Shown: positions 8,473 through 18,033, counted from the first letter of the stretch. The stretch: DNA of 64,000 nucleotides from Fimiplasma intestinipullorum (GCA_018715065.1 DVMJ01000065.1:1-64000), one strand, 5' to 3'. The notes: a model not told the origin generated them from the letters alone. Program-made: numbers and translations.

Positions 8473-9144
8473 ATGCGGATATTAGTAGCAGAGGATGAGC
8501 GCGATCTAAATGCGCTCGTCGTGAAACGGTTAAAGCAGGAAAAATATAGCGTGGATGCCTGCTATGATGGTGAAGCGGTTTTTGATTATATGCGCAATGC
8601 GGAATATGATGTGTTGATCCTGGATATCATGATGCCCAAAATGGATGGCATCAGCGTGGTGAAGAAGCTCAGACAGAACAATCATACAGTTCCCGTTCTC
8701 TTTCTGACGGCTCGCGATGCGATCGCCGATCGGGTGGCTGGTCTGGATGCGGGCGCAGATGATTATTTAGTTAAGCCGTTTGCTTTTGAAGAACTGTTGG
8801 CTCGTTTGCGTGTCTTGCTGCGAAAACCAGCCAGTTCCGAAAGCACTGTTTTGCAGGTAGCCGATCTATGCATGCATTTAGACACACAGAAGGTCTATCG
8901 TCAAAATAACGAAATTCAACTTTCCAGTAAAGAGTTTAACTTATTGAGGTATATGATGATGCATGCCGGGATCGTCTTAAGCAGAGATAAGCTCGAGCAG
9001 CATGTCTGGGATTACGGGTACACGGGCGGAAGCAATGTGATCGATGTTTACATCCGCTATCTGCGTAAAAAAATAGATGATCGTTATGAACCCAAATTGA
9101 TTCATACCGTCAGGGGACAGGGTTATGTCCTGAGAGAGCCATGA
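8473..9144 (+). CDS. OmpR/PhoB-family response regulator
   Basis: A 223-residue two-domain regulator. The receiver domain (1-115) has the acidic pair E7/D8, phosphoacceptor D51 in LDIMMPKMDG, T79 and K101 in VKPF. The winged-helix DNA-binding domain (about 125-222) has the RDKLEQHVWDYG and GSNVIDVYIRYLRKKI signatures of the OmpR class. RBS AGGAGAGGTGAG precedes the ATG. Its stop overlaps the kinase start (ATGA), so the two form a cognate pair. Probable targets include the upstream PepSY gene, whose promoter region has abutting 11-bp direct repeats. Confidence 0.95.
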   Translation: MRILVAEDERDLNALVVKRLKQEKYSVDACYDGEAVFDYMRNAEYDVLILDIMMPKMDGISVVKKLRQNNHTVPVLFLTARDAIADRVAGLDAGADDYLVKPFAFEELLARLRVLLRKPASSESTVLQVADLCMHLDTQKVYRQNNEIQLSSKEFNLLRYMMMHAGIVLSRDKLEQHVWDYGYTGGSNVIDVYIRYLRKKIDDRYEPKLIHTVRGQGYVLREP

Positions 9145-10490
9145 GAAGATTATCTTTAACGGTTCGCCTTGTCTTGCTGAATACCTGTCTCTCTACATTG
9201 ATTACCTGTTTTGTACTGGGGCTGCTTTTTTCAATCAGTTCACGGGAAATACAGTTGAATGTCGAACAGCAGCTAGCCGATCGTGTGCAAAGTGCCGAAG
9301 ACCTTGTCAGTTATCGGGAAGGACGTCTGGAATTTGACTCAGATCTCTTAGAAAGTGAGCATGGCATTTATCTGGCTGTTTATGATGAGGAGAGCGGGGA
9401 ATTGCTTTATGGGCGTGTCCCTTACGGGTTTATTTATGATCTGGCTTTTGAAGCAGGTCAATTGCGCAGTGTGACAAGTCAGGATATGCATTATCTGGTG
9501 ATGGATGAAGGATTGAACCTCGGTGGTGGTGAAAATCTAGTGATTCGTGGTGTCACCTCATTGACGGCAGCGGAGGCTGATTTCCAGCGCTCTTTGCATT
9601 TAGCTTTGATCCTTTTCCCTTTTTTAGTTGGACTGACCGCTTTAGCCGGTTATTTATTAAGTCGACGGGCGCTGATGCCGGTGGCGCAGATCACAGAGAC
9701 CGTAGAGTCCATTCAAAAAGATGGGGATCTGAGCCGGCGTGTTCATTTAGGTGATGGTAATGATGAAATTTACCATCTGGCGGCTACCTTTGATCATCTG
9801 TTGGAAACCATTGAGGCGGGAGTCAAACGGGAACAGCAGTTTACCAGCGATGTAGCCCATGAACTGCGTACCCCTTTAAGTGTTCTCTCCATTCAGTGTG
9901 ATGAGTTAAGTCATCAGCCTGAATTGAGTGACGAGAGTCGTGCACAGGTGGCTTTGCTGAGCCGGAAAATCGACGCTATGACAGAAATGGTCAATCAGCT
10001 GCTGTTATTTTCACGTATTGATCAACAGCGAATGACTTTACATAAAGAACGCGTTGATATGAGTGAGCTCGTTGCGTTTTGTATCGAAGAAATGCAGGAA
10101 CTGGCTGCATCTAAACAGATTGCCATCATTGATGAGATTGAAGAGGAATGTTATTGTGAGGCCGATGCAACACTGATGATCCGCTTAGTGATCAATCTAA
10201 TAGAAAATGCGATTACTTATGGATATGTAAATGGTCATATCTGGGTAAAGCTTTATCGTCTGGATCATCGACTTTACCTAAAGATCCGTGATGATGGAAT
10301 CGGCATCGCCAAAAAAGATCTTCCTCATATCTTTGAACGTTTTTATCGGGCAGATCCCTCCCGTCATGAGCAGCATAGTGGTCTAGGCTTGGCAATGGTT
10401 CAATGGATCGTTCAAGTCCACCAGGGTCAAATGGAAGTAAGCAGTGAACCGGAAAAGGGCAGCACCTTTATCTGTCAGTTCCCCTGCTAG
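9141..10490 (+). CDS. membrane sensor histidine kinase
   Basis: A 449-residue kinase: TM1 about 10-30, an extracytoplasmic sensor of roughly 120 residues, TM2 about 153-174, a HAMP linker (to about 225), then the H-box DVAHELRTPLSV with phosphoacceptor His near 240. The catalytic domain shows the N-box (NLIENAITYG), G1 (DDGIGIAKKD), F-box (IFERFYR) and G2 (GLGLAMV). It should autophosphorylate and pass the phosphate to the overlapping response regulator. The sensor domain has no motif I recognise, so the signal is unknown; the neighbouring PepSY protein suggests an envelope signal. Confidence 0.95.
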   Translation: MRRLSLTVRLVLLNTCLSTLITCFVLGLLFSISSREIQLNVEQQLADRVQSAEDLVSYREGRLEFDSDLLESEHGIYLAVYDEESGELLYGRVPYGFIYDLAFEAGQLRSVTSQDMHYLVMDEGLNLGGGENLVIRGVTSLTAAEADFQRSLHLALILFPFLVGLTALAGYLLSRRALMPVAQITETVESIQKDGDLSRRVHLGDGNDEIYHLAATFDHLLETIEAGVKREQQFTSDVAHELRTPLSVLSIQCDELSHQPELSDESRAQVALLSRKIDAMTEMVNQLLLFSRIDQQRMTLHKERVDMSELVAFCIEEMQELAASKQIAIIDEIEEECYCEADATLMIRLVINLIENAITYGYVNGHIWVKLYRLDHRLYLKIRDDGIGIAKKDLPHIFERFYRADPSRHEQHSGLGLAMVQWIVQVHQGQMEVSSEPEKGSTFICQFPC

Positions 10491-10682
10491 ATACCATCCA
10501 TGACATAATGATATCTATAATTGGCTGAATTGACGAAAAAAACGAAATTTCTTGATTCCCTGCCATCATTCGACAAACTTCAACAGTCAGGCATGCTATA
10601 CTAGAATCAGGAAGCAGGGAGCGACCTGTAACTTAGCATACAGACTACATAAAATATATGCGGAAAGAATATGGTGAGAGCG

Positions 10683-11438
10683 ATGTCAGAAATTCTATTA
10701 TGTAGTGAACCAGCCGTTTTATTTCAATCGACAGAAGAAGCGAACTTAAATCAGGCAAAACATTTCGAAAAGATCGTATTTCCTTACGAAGGAGATTTTC
10801 AAAAAGGGTTAAAGGAGGATCAATGCACATTGGTCAGTGTTCTAGCCAAGGATGCGCTTGGACAATTCATTTTTAAATCCCTGGAAGAAAGTGGAATCAA
10901 TTTAGCACGATGTGGCCTGACCGGAAATGCTAAAAGCGCGATTTGGTTAGGAACAGCAAGCGAGAAACCGGTATTGCAGACAAGTCCGAGCGGTATCGAT
11001 CAGCTGATGCCAAGTTTAGTAGATCATTTAGATCTTTATCAGTATAATCATTTACATGTCTCAGGTAATCTGTTGGGACGTACACAAAGTCTTTATCAGA
11101 GCCTGCTTCATTTGATGGCACGAGCGAGTCGTTCGCGTTTACCTGTCAGTGTCGATCTGAGCAATCACGTTGATCACGACTATCTTAAAGGGTTGATCCA
11201 TCGAGTGGATTGGTTTGTCGTCGATAACTTTGAGACGGCCAAGACCCTGCTGAAACTCGATGCCACACGTGTTATTGTACGTTCAGATGAGATGGGAGCC
11301 TACGTTTATGAGAGTGGGAATGAGATCTATATTCCTGGTAAGAGTCAGGCAAGCCTGGCAGAATTTTCCGGTCTGCTGATTCATTATTATTTGCAGGATG
11401 GGCATTTACTGAAAGCTGTGCGACAGGCGATGGGTTAG
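10683..11438 (+). CDS. PfkB-family sugar kinase homologue, probably a pseudokinase
   Basis: About 251 residues with the overall PfkB/ribokinase order: N-terminal strand, LVSVLAKDALGQFI (like the family's GxDxxG region), ISHLHVSGNL-type core, and a DLSNHVDHDYL helix followed by VDWFVVDNFETAKTLL (like the family's NxxEA region). The C-terminal catalytic motif DTxGAGD is missing; the equivalent stretch is SLAEFSGLLIHYYLQDG, without the catalytic Asp or the anion-hole glycines. At 251 residues it is also shorter than the usual 300-330. It is probably catalytically dead or altered. I chose the ATG at 10683 (GGTGAG upstream) over 10671. Closest recognised relatives are KdgK-like kinases. Confidence 0.68.
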   Translation: MSEILLCSEPAVLFQSTEEANLNQAKHFEKIVFPYEGDFQKGLKEDQCTLVSVLAKDALGQFIFKSLEESGINLARCGLTGNAKSAIWLGTASEKPVLQTSPSGIDQLMPSLVDHLDLYQYNHLHVSGNLLGRTQSLYQSLLHLMARASRSRLPVSVDLSNHVDHDYLKGLIHRVDWFVVDNFETAKTLLKLDATRVIVRSDEMGAYVYESGNEIYIPGKSQASLAEFSGLLIHYYLQDGHLLKAVRQAMG

Positions 11439-11448
11439 GTGTGATTTA

Positions 11449-11477
11449 GGCAGTAAGGGGATTCCTTGCTGCCCTTT
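11449..11477 (+). terminator. intrinsic terminator after the PfkB-like gene
   Basis: GGCAG-T-AAGG pairs with CCTT-G-CTGCC around a 5-nt loop and is followed by CTTTATT. Confidence 0.7.
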
Positions 11478-11538
11478 ATTGTTTCTTGGTTCAAAAAGGT
11501 CTATAATGAAGACAGAATCGTAGGAAAGGGGAATATAT

Positions 11539-12762
11539 ATGGATCTAATTGAACGTTTTATCCGTTATGTGAAAGTGGATACCCAATCTAGCCCGACTTC
11601 AACGACAGCTCCAAGTACGATGAAGCAGTTGGATCTGGCCCGCTTGCTTGTTTCTGATCTCAAGGATCTGGGTGTCGAGGATGTCGTATTGACTGAACAG
11701 GGAATCGTTTATGCCTTTATTGAGGGGAATACGGATCAGTCCTGTCCACGTATCGGATTGATTGCCCATATGGATACTTCACCAGATATGTCGGGAACGA
11801 ATGTTAAACCACGTTTGATCAGTCATTATGATGGGGGAACGATCGTGTTGAATAGTGACCTCAATATTACCATGGATCCCAAGGATTTTCCATCCTTGGC
11901 AGGGGTAGTTGGTCATGATTTGATCGTGACAGATGGCACGACGTTGCTCGGTGCAGATGATAAGGCCGGTGTGGCGGAGATCATGGATGCCATCAGTGAG
12001 ATCATGCGTCATCCCGAATGGAAGCATGGGCCTATTTCGATTGCTTTCACACCTGATGAAGAAGTGGGCCGTGGAACAGAGAACTTCGATGTCAACTTCT
12101 TTAAAGCAGATTATGCCTACACCGTAGATGGTGGAGAGGTGAACTCGGTCGATTATGAAAACTTTAATGCAGCCAGTGCCAAGGTCTGTGTCCATGGCCT
12201 CAGTATCCATCCAGGCAGTGCCAAGCATAAAATGAAGAACAGTTTGCTTCTGGCGATGGAATTCCAGCAGCTATTGCCTGTTTTTGATAATCCGGCTGTC
12301 ACCGAAGGTTATGAAGGTTTCAATCATCTGACGACAATGAGTGGAGATTGTGAAAAAACGGAGATGAATTATATTATTCGTAATCATGATCGCGAACAGC
12401 TGAACAAGCAGAAAGCGGATTTTGAGAATGCCCGTGATTTTATGAATCGCAAATACGGCGCAGGCACCATCGATTTAACGATTGAGGATGCTTACAAGAA
12501 TATGCGCAGCTATATTGAAGATCGCATGACGATCGTTGAGCAGGCCAAAGAAGCGATTGCTCAGTGTGGTCTCACACCAGTCAGCACAGCCATCCGCGGT
12601 GGTACCGATGGAGCGAGCCTGACTTATATGGGGTTGCCTTGTCCTAATCTTGGTACTGGTGGTCGACAATGCCATGGTAAGTTTGAATATGCTTCGGTCC
12701 AGGAAATGCGCCAGATGAGTCAGATCCTGCAGTATTTGATGCAAAAAGCGGCAGAGGACTAA
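11539..12762 (+). CDS. pepT: peptidase T (tripeptide aminopeptidase, M20B)
   Basis: At 407 residues it matches the usual PepT length. It removes N-terminal residues from tripeptides in the cytoplasm using two zinc ions. Visible motifs are HMDTSPD (H77), LGADDKAG (D140), TPDEEVGRG (general base E174 and ligand E175), VDGGE (about 195-199), RGGTDGASL and the C-terminal GTGGRQCHGKFE with the last His ligand. These positions match the known metal ligands of Escherichia coli PepT within a residue or two. It has its own RBS (AAAGGGGAATATAT) and appears monocistronic, with a hairpin terminator downstream. Confidence 0.96.
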   Translation: MDLIERFIRYVKVDTQSSPTSTTAPSTMKQLDLARLLVSDLKDLGVEDVVLTEQGIVYAFIEGNTDQSCPRIGLIAHMDTSPDMSGTNVKPRLISHYDGGTIVLNSDLNITMDPKDFPSLAGVVGHDLIVTDGTTLLGADDKAGVAEIMDAISEIMRHPEWKHGPISIAFTPDEEVGRGTENFDVNFFKADYAYTVDGGEVNSVDYENFNAASAKVCVHGLSIHPGSAKHKMKNSLLLAMEFQQLLPVFDNPAVTEGYEGFNHLTTMSGDCEKTEMNYIIRNHDREQLNKQKADFENARDFMNRKYGAGTIDLTIEDAYKNMRSYIEDRMTIVEQAKEAIAQCGLTPVSTAIRGGTDGASLTYMGLPCPNLGTGGRQCHGKFEYASVQEMRQMSQILQYLMQKAAED

Positions 12763-12811
12763 AAAATAGGACCGTAACGAAATAAAAGAGGGATACAGTC
12801 CATGCGTAAAG

Positions 12812-12837
12812 AGCCACAGGCCTAGCCGGTGGCTTTT
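12812..12837 (+). terminator. terminator-like hairpin downstream of pepT
   Basis: AGCCAC-A-GGC pairs with GCC-G-GTGGCT around a CTA loop, followed by TTTC. The T-tract is short. Confidence 0.55.
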
Positions 12838-13156
12838 CAGTTTGCCCCGTCTTTCTAGCAGCACATCAATGGGCTCATGGTCTGCGGTAAGCACACGGTC
12901 GGGTGTACTTACAAATCTAAGTCCAATAGATTGTACACTCTCAATGAGAGGGGATGGGTACGTTGACTGCCAATGGATGTGAATATTATTTGTATTGGTA
13001 AAAACAGGAGCGTCAGACCTTAAAGCGGATCAAGGATATTCAGTGTAATGGATTTGTTGGTAAAGGTCAATTAGATAGCGAAAACCGTCTTGTCTTTACG
13101 AAAGACAAAGGAACAGTTGTCATGTATAGCTGTCGATTCCATGATACTCACTTAAA

Positions 13157-13538
13157 GAGACTGTAACAAAATAAAAGCGTTGTAAAGTTCATGAAAAAAG
13201 GCAGTGCGGTCAAAGTGATCAAACTAGATCTGCCATTCACGCAATTTACAAGAATGGGACTGGCATATGCAAAAATGGCATTTCTTATCGTGTGCCTGGG
13301 ATACCATTGAAGAAATGTCACAAGGATCAACTAAGGCCGGAAAAGGAAAATAAGCGAAAGCATTTCGTCAACGAAGCAAGTGAGGTACATAAAAGACGTT
13401 TTTATGAGAAGGGTCATTGCGCTCAAAAACAGCGAAAACAACATCTTACCTAAAGATGTTTTTGTTATCTAAAAGCAGAAAAAAGAAAAGAGCTGAAACA
13501 AATCAACTCTTTCAAAAAAGTGATTTTGTTACAGACTC
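13157..13538. mobile_element. 382-bp element bounded by 16-bp terminal inverted repeats (MITE-like or IS relic)
   Basis: GAGACTGTAACAAAAT at 13157-13172 and the reverse complement of 13523-13538 (GAGTCTGTAACAAAAT) agree at 15 of 16 bases. The right end stops 2 bp before the malQ stop codon. The interior includes an intrinsic-terminator-like hairpin at 13440-13463 (AACATCTT with AAGATGTT, then TTT) and no open frame of note. Confidence 0.6.
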
Positions 13539-13540
13539 TT

Positions 13541-15010
13541 TTAAATGCGTTCGTATTGTTTGATATAGGTCTCTAATTCTGCCAGTTGCTTTTCTAACGC
13601 GGTCATGTCAGATAGACGCCAGCACCAGTTGATATTGTTTAGGGTCCCCGGCGTATTGATCCGTGCTTCATTTTTCAAACAGAGAAGATCCTGAACCGGG
13701 AAGATAACGGTATTTGCCTGGGTGGCCAGACAATAAGCAATCAGACGCCAATCAATCGTTGATTGGGTAAAACCATGCTCGCTCAAGTAGTTCCAGATGT
13801 CTCGCCGCTTCTGGAAAGGCAGCTCCAGATACCAGCCAAACAACGTCTCATTATCGTGTGTTCCTGTATAGAGAACAAGATTCTCCTTTTTCTCGATTGC
13901 CGCATTGTCTGTGGCAGGATCTAAATGGAATTGAATGACCTGCATCCCTGGAAAATCATAATGATCACGCAGTTCCAATACTTCATCCCGTAAATCACCA
14001 AGGTCTTCGGCGATGATCTGCAGGTCTGGCAGAGCCTTTAGAACGGTGTCGAAGAAGTCGTAAGCAGGGCCTTCGATCCATTCGCCCTCAATGGCCGTTG
14101 GACAGGAGGCAGGAATCTTCCAGTAGGTATCAAATGCGCGGAAATGATCGATACGGACGATGTCAAAGAGGGTGGAGACATAGGCCAGTCGATCGATCCA
14201 GAACTGATAACCATTTTTTTGCATATGCTCCCAGTTGTAGATCGGATTGCCCCAACGCTGTCCGGTTGGACTGAAATAATCAGGGGGCACACCGGCAATA
14301 AAGGTCGGTCTTCCTTGCTCATCTAAGAGGAATTCATCCTGGTTCATCCAGACATCCAAAGAATCGATACCCACATAGAAAGGTATATCGCCTAAAATAG
14401 AAATCTTCTTGGCGTGGGCATAGTCCTTGAGTGATTGCCATTGGCTGGCAAACAGGAATTGCAAGAACATATGATAAGTAATTTCTTCATCGTGTTGGGC
14501 AATCAGTTCAGGATCTTTTGTTTGCGGATAGTTTTGGTAGGGGGCCTCCCACTCAGACCAGGCACGCTGCTGATGAATAGCTTTAAAGGCAGCAAAGATG
14601 CCGTAATCTTTGACCCATGGTTGGCGCTTGACATAAGCCGCAAAAGCCTTTTGTTTTTCTTCGTCTTTTTTCATCGTCATAAAGGCTTCATGAAAATAAG
14701 GCGCTTTATAACGCGAGACGGCTTCGTAATCAACACTGCTGGATGGTTGTGGTTTTTCTGGTTTTTGGATATAGCCTTCCTGGTATAAACGATCCAGACT
14801 GATCAGAAGCGGTTCACCGGCTTTGGAACTAAACGGCTGATAAGGGGAATGACCGTAGCCAAGCGGATTAATGGGCAGGATCTGCCAGATATAAATATGA
14901 TGCAGCGCAAGCTGATCGATCCAATGACGCGCTTCATCGCCAAAATCACCGATTCCGTAAGGACCGGGCAAAGAAGGAATCGGTAAAAGGATTCCAGTAC
15001 GTTTTGGCAC
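13541..15010 (-). CDS. malQ: 4-alpha-glucanotransferase (amylomaltase, GH77)
   Basis: A 489-residue GH77 enzyme that transfers alpha-1,4-glucan segments between maltooligosaccharides in the cytoplasm. It opens with the family's R-x-GILLPIPSLPGPYGIGDFG and WQILPINPLGYGHSPYQP. Catalytic features are RIDHFRAFD (nucleophile Asp), IIAEDLG (acid/base Glu) and GTHDNET (transition-state Asp). The start is GTG at 15010, with GGAG 11 nt upstream; the nearby ATG meets a stop at once. It stands alone and its 3' end abuts the inverted-repeat relic, so that element may have replaced its terminator. It pairs functionally with maltodextrin-using enzymes not in this window. Confidence 0.95.
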   Translation of the reverse strand: MPKRTGILLPIPSLPGPYGIGDFGDEARHWIDQLALHHIYIWQILPINPLGYGHSPYQPFSSKAGEPLLISLDRLYQEGYIQKPEKPQPSSSVDYEAVSRYKAPYFHEAFMTMKKDEEKQKAFAAYVKRQPWVKDYGIFAAFKAIHQQRAWSEWEAPYQNYPQTKDPELIAQHDEEITYHMFLQFLFASQWQSLKDYAHAKKISILGDIPFYVGIDSLDVWMNQDEFLLDEQGRPTFIAGVPPDYFSPTGQRWGNPIYNWEHMQKNGYQFWIDRLAYVSTLFDIVRIDHFRAFDTYWKIPASCPTAIEGEWIEGPAYDFFDTVLKALPDLQIIAEDLGDLRDEVLELRDHYDFPGMQVIQFHLDPATDNAAIEKKENLVLYTGTHDNETLFGWYLELPFQKRRDIWNYLSEHGFTQSTIDWRLIAYCLATQANTVIFPVQDLLCLKNEARINTPGTLNNINWCWRLSDMTALEKQLAELETYIKQYERI

Positions 15011-15126
15011 TTCACATCTCTCCTTTCAAAAACGTCAAATCTATTCATATTATAGCGCTTTCAAAATGTTTTGTATAGTTGAAAATCATGTTATAATAGG
15101 ATGAGATGAAAAGAAATGAGGTTAAT

Positions 15127-15999
15127 ATGCATAAAAAAGAGTGGATCGTGAGAAAAAATATGGGCTTATTGGACTTCCTGGTACAGTATTCCGGCTTACC
15201 TAAAAAAGAAATTGTTCATTTCATCCGTACTGGCTGCTTATACTGTAATGGAGAAGTCTGTACCAATGTCAAAGCCCTGGTACAGACAGGGGATAAGCTG
15301 GTTTTAGCGCATCATTCCCGCCCCGCACTTCCTTTTGAGGTGCTTTACGAAGACCAGGAAATCATTGTGATTGATAAACCGGCCGGTCTCTTATCCATGG
15401 CGGATGCCAGAGAAAAAGAAAAGACGGCCTATCATCTTGTCGGTGACTATTTAAAAAAGCAGGATCGGCAGGCGCGTGTCTTCATCGTTCACCGGTTAGA
15501 TCGGGATACTTCGGGCGTCCTTGTTTTGGCTAAAAATGAAAAGATAAAACGTCTTCTTCAGGAAAACTGGCAGACCATTGTGCGTGAACGGGCTTATGTC
15601 GCAGTCGTGGAGGGGACTCCTAAGCCGCTGCAGGGAACCATCGACAATTATCTGAGTGAGACACGCACGCAGCTCGTTTACGCCAGCGCTAAAAAGACGC
15701 CGGGAAGCAAAAGAGCCATCACCCATTATCGTGTAAATACAACGCAAAAAGGGTATAGTATGGTTGAGGTGGCTTTAGATACAGGGCGCAAAAACCAGAT
15801 TCGCGTCCATCTAGCCGGACTTGGCTGTCCGATTGTGGGGGACCGCAAGTATGGTGCGCGTTCTAACCCGCTGGGACGTTTAGGTCTTCACTGTGAAGAG
15901 GTGGCACTTGTCCACCCGGTCTCTGGTAAAATGATGGTCTTTCAGGCACAGCGCCCGGCTTGTTTTGAGACGCTCTTTTCGAGAAACGCGAAAAAATAA
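15127..15999 (+). CDS. RluA-family 23S rRNA-type pseudouridine synthase (RluD-like)
   Basis: A 290-residue protein. I start it at ATG 15127 (MHKKEW), which has GAGG 5 nt upstream, rather than the ATG at 15106. An S4-like RNA-binding N-terminal part (about 12-65) precedes the catalytic domain. HRLDRDTSGVLVLAKN carries the catalytic Asp, and GRKNQIRVHLAGLGCPIVGDRKYG is the characteristic C-terminal motif. It isomerises uridine in structured RNA, most likely rRNA; the exact target site cannot be read from sequence. A -10 box TATAAT at 15092-15097 lies upstream. Monocistronic. Confidence 0.92.
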   Translation: MHKKEWIVRKNMGLLDFLVQYSGLPKKEIVHFIRTGCLYCNGEVCTNVKALVQTGDKLVLAHHSRPALPFEVLYEDQEIIVIDKPAGLLSMADAREKEKTAYHLVGDYLKKQDRQARVFIVHRLDRDTSGVLVLAKNEKIKRLLQENWQTIVRERAYVAVVEGTPKPLQGTIDNYLSETRTQLVYASAKKTPGSKRAITHYRVNTTQKGYSMVEVALDTGRKNQIRVHLAGLGCPIVGDRKYGARSNPLGRLGLHCEEVALVHPVSGKMMVFQAQRPACFETLFSRNAKK

Positions 16000-16093
16000 A
16001 AAATCGCTGGTTTTTTAGGAAAGTTTAGGTGATTTGGTTGACGTTTTCCTTGAAAATCCTTAAAATAAAAACTATACAGGAAAGAGGATGGAT

Positions 16094-18019
16094 ATGAATA
16101 CGAGCTTATATTTTAAAAATTTAACCGATGAAGAAATTCTGCAAATATTAAATGTCATCAGTGTTCCCTGTTTAATGGAACCCCTTAAAAAACAGCCGCA
16201 GCGCTATTTAGGAAAGGGTCATAAGGGACAGTCTCTTTCAAGAGAAGCAGTGAATCATATTTATCTTAAATTCCTGAAAGCCAATGACCTGGTTCTTTCT
16301 TTGTATCTCAGTGATTTAGTGGTAGATATCATTCACTTCTTTAAACTCAGTGATGGTTTTAAGCGCCTGTTGACAACAGATGATCCGGCTTATCCTGAGA
16401 AGCTGGCAAAGAAGATTCAAAAAAGACATTGTCCGATTACGGTCAATATGTTTATGCGCTTATTGGATGCACATTATCAGCCTGAGCCTGAACAGCCGTC
16501 TTATGATATTGAAATTGAGGAGATTGCACCAATCAAACAAGAGACAGTATCTGTCGATCAACCGGTCGTGCAAAAGACGGAGGACGATCCAATCGATGAG
16601 AGCGTGATCGATGAATTCGAAAACAGTGACTTCTTTGATGTATTGCCTGAAGTAACGATAGGGGACGAACCGTCAGTTGCACCTGAACCGGTTTCGTCAA
16701 TGCCGGTGACGGAACCTGAGACTGAAATAGAGGTGCCTGATCTGGATTTTATGGTTGAAGGGGAGACGCAGTCCACTGAAGCAAACCCGGAAGCTCTGTC
16801 GTTAGAAGCTACGCTTCCAGAAGCAGAAGCGGAGAGCCTGCCGTTAGAAGAGCGGCTACCAGAAGCAGATAATGATAAGGATGAAACAACAGAGGATGTC
16901 ATCAATGAGATGCCTAATTTGAATGAAGCAGAGGAAGCGTCACTGCCTGAGATGGAAGCGGCCAATATAGCGCACGATGTCGAACAGGATGGAGAAGAAG
17001 TGCCTGAACAGCCGGAATTCATTCAGGAGGAACCAATCGAGGAAGTTGACGCCATGTCCAGTCAGGAAAGTCAGTCAGAAACGCTCTCTGTTGAGAATGC
17101 CGAGATGACTGAGGTGTCGTCTGAAGAGCCTCATGGAGAAGAAGTGCCTGAACAGCCGGAATTCATTCAGGAGGAACCAATCGAGGAAGCTGACGTCATG
17201 TCCGGTCAGGAAAGTCAGTCAGAAACGCTCTCTGTTGAGAATGCCGAAATGACTAAGGCGTCGTCTGAAGAACCTCAAGTGGTTTTTGAAGAAAAGAATG
17301 AAGATGCCTTGATCGAGGATGATCAGAAAATTGAACAACTGGAAAAAGAAATCTCCAGTCTGCAATATCAGATCATGAGCTTACAGATGGAAAATGAATC
17401 TTTGAAAGATGAGAATCGCGATCTGCTTTTCCAAGGCGAAGATGAAAGTGAAAAAGAATCTTTGCGTCAGGATATCCACAGCCTGGAAGAGGATAATGCC
17501 CATCTCAAAGAAGATATGGCCAATCTGACCAGTCGTAATCAGGAATTAGAAAAGGAATTGGTGGATTATCAGACAGCTAAGGAAAATGAAAACCAGATGC
17601 GTCTGGAACTCAGAGATTATAAGATCAAATATATCTCTTTGCAATCTGAATATGATCAGTTGCAGTATAAGTTGAAAAATGATAACAAACGTTTAAAAGA
17701 ATTAGAAAATAAACAGCGGACGATTCATGAAAGCAAGGAAGATTTGATGATGGCTTTACATGATCTGAACTGGTATAAAAAACAGTGGCATTTGCCCGGA
17801 GATGCGCCGATTCATCAGATTTGGGCACATTTGAATAATGTCGAATCACAGAAACTGAAAGATCTGATGAAAAAATATGATCGTCTCGTCAAATCAGAAA
17901 AACAGGAGCAGGTCGAGGGCCTCAAGGAGATCCTGTTAGTGAAAGAAGCAATCTTGATTCTATTAAAGGCGAATCGTTCTGCCAAAAACAAAAATGAGAA
18001 CACAGAGTCACCATTTTAG
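16094..18019 (+). CDS. acidic repeat and coiled-coil protein of unknown function
   Basis: About 641 residues; I chose the ATG at 16094, which has GAGG 6 nt before it, over 16088. Residues 1-130 form a compact helical domain I do not recognise. Residues 135-410 are strongly acidic and low-complexity (Glu, Pro, Ser), including a tandem 48-residue repeat. Residues about 412-560 are a heptad-rich coiled coil, and the C-terminus is basic. No signal peptide or membrane helix is seen, so it is probably cytoplasmic and could be a scaffold or cell-shape/division protein by architecture only. It is monocistronic, and its terminator overlaps the stop codon. Confidence 0.75.
   Translation: MNTSLYFKNLTDEEILQILNVISVPCLMEPLKKQPQRYLGKGHKGQSLSREAVNHIYLKFLKANDLVLSLYLSDLVVDIIHFFKLSDGFKRLLTTDDPAYPEKLAKKIQKRHCPITVNMFMRLLDAHYQPEPEQPSYDIEIEEIAPIKQETVSVDQPVVQKTEDDPIDESVIDEFENSDFFDVLPEVTIGDEPSVAPEPVSSMPVTEPETEIEVPDLDFMVEGETQSTEANPEALSLEATLPEAEAESLPLEERLPEADNDKDETTEDVINEMPNLNEAEEASLPEMEAANIAHDVEQDGEEVPEQPEFIQEEPIEEVDAMSSQESQSETLSVENAEMTEVSSEEPHGEEVPEQPEFIQEEPIEEADVMSGQESQSETLSVENAEMTKASSEEPQVVFEEKNEDALIEDDQKIEQLEKEISSLQYQIMSLQMENESLKDENRDLLFQGEDESEKESLRQDIHSLEEDNAHLKEDMANLTSRNQELEKELVDYQTAKENENQMRLELRDYKIKYISLQSEYDQLQYKLKNDNKRLKELENKQRTIHESKEDLMMALHDLNWYKKQWHLPGDAPIHQIWAHLNNVESQKLKDLMKKYDRLVKSEKQEQVEGLKEILLVKEAILILLKANRSAKNKNENTESPF
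16991..17278 (+). repeat. in-frame tandem duplication, 144-bp period, two copies
   Basis: The copy beginning at 16991 is repeated from 17135 with few changes, giving two 48-residue units that start GEEVPEQPEFIQEEPIEE. The period is a multiple of three, so copy-number change keeps the reading frame. Confidence 0.9.
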
Positions 18020-18033
18020 CTCTGTGTTTTTTT
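17999..18033 (+). terminator. intrinsic terminator overlapping the coiled-coil gene's stop
   Basis: AACACAGAG (17999-18007) pairs with CTCTGTGTT (18020-18028) and leads into a T7 tract. The stop codon lies in the loop. Confidence 0.85.

Larger units (their letters stand above)
12769..13538. mobile_element. decayed insertion-sequence DNA with three related terminal-repeat motifs
   Basis: The 778-bp gap between pepT and malQ holds no intact gene. A motif near GACxGTAACxAAAT occurs at 12770-12783 and 13159-13172 and, inverted, at 13523-13538. Short frames open in between without a full transposase, for example one ending in SCRFHDTHLKRL just before 13159. I read this as IS ends with degraded contents. 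The family is not identified. Confidence 0.5.
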
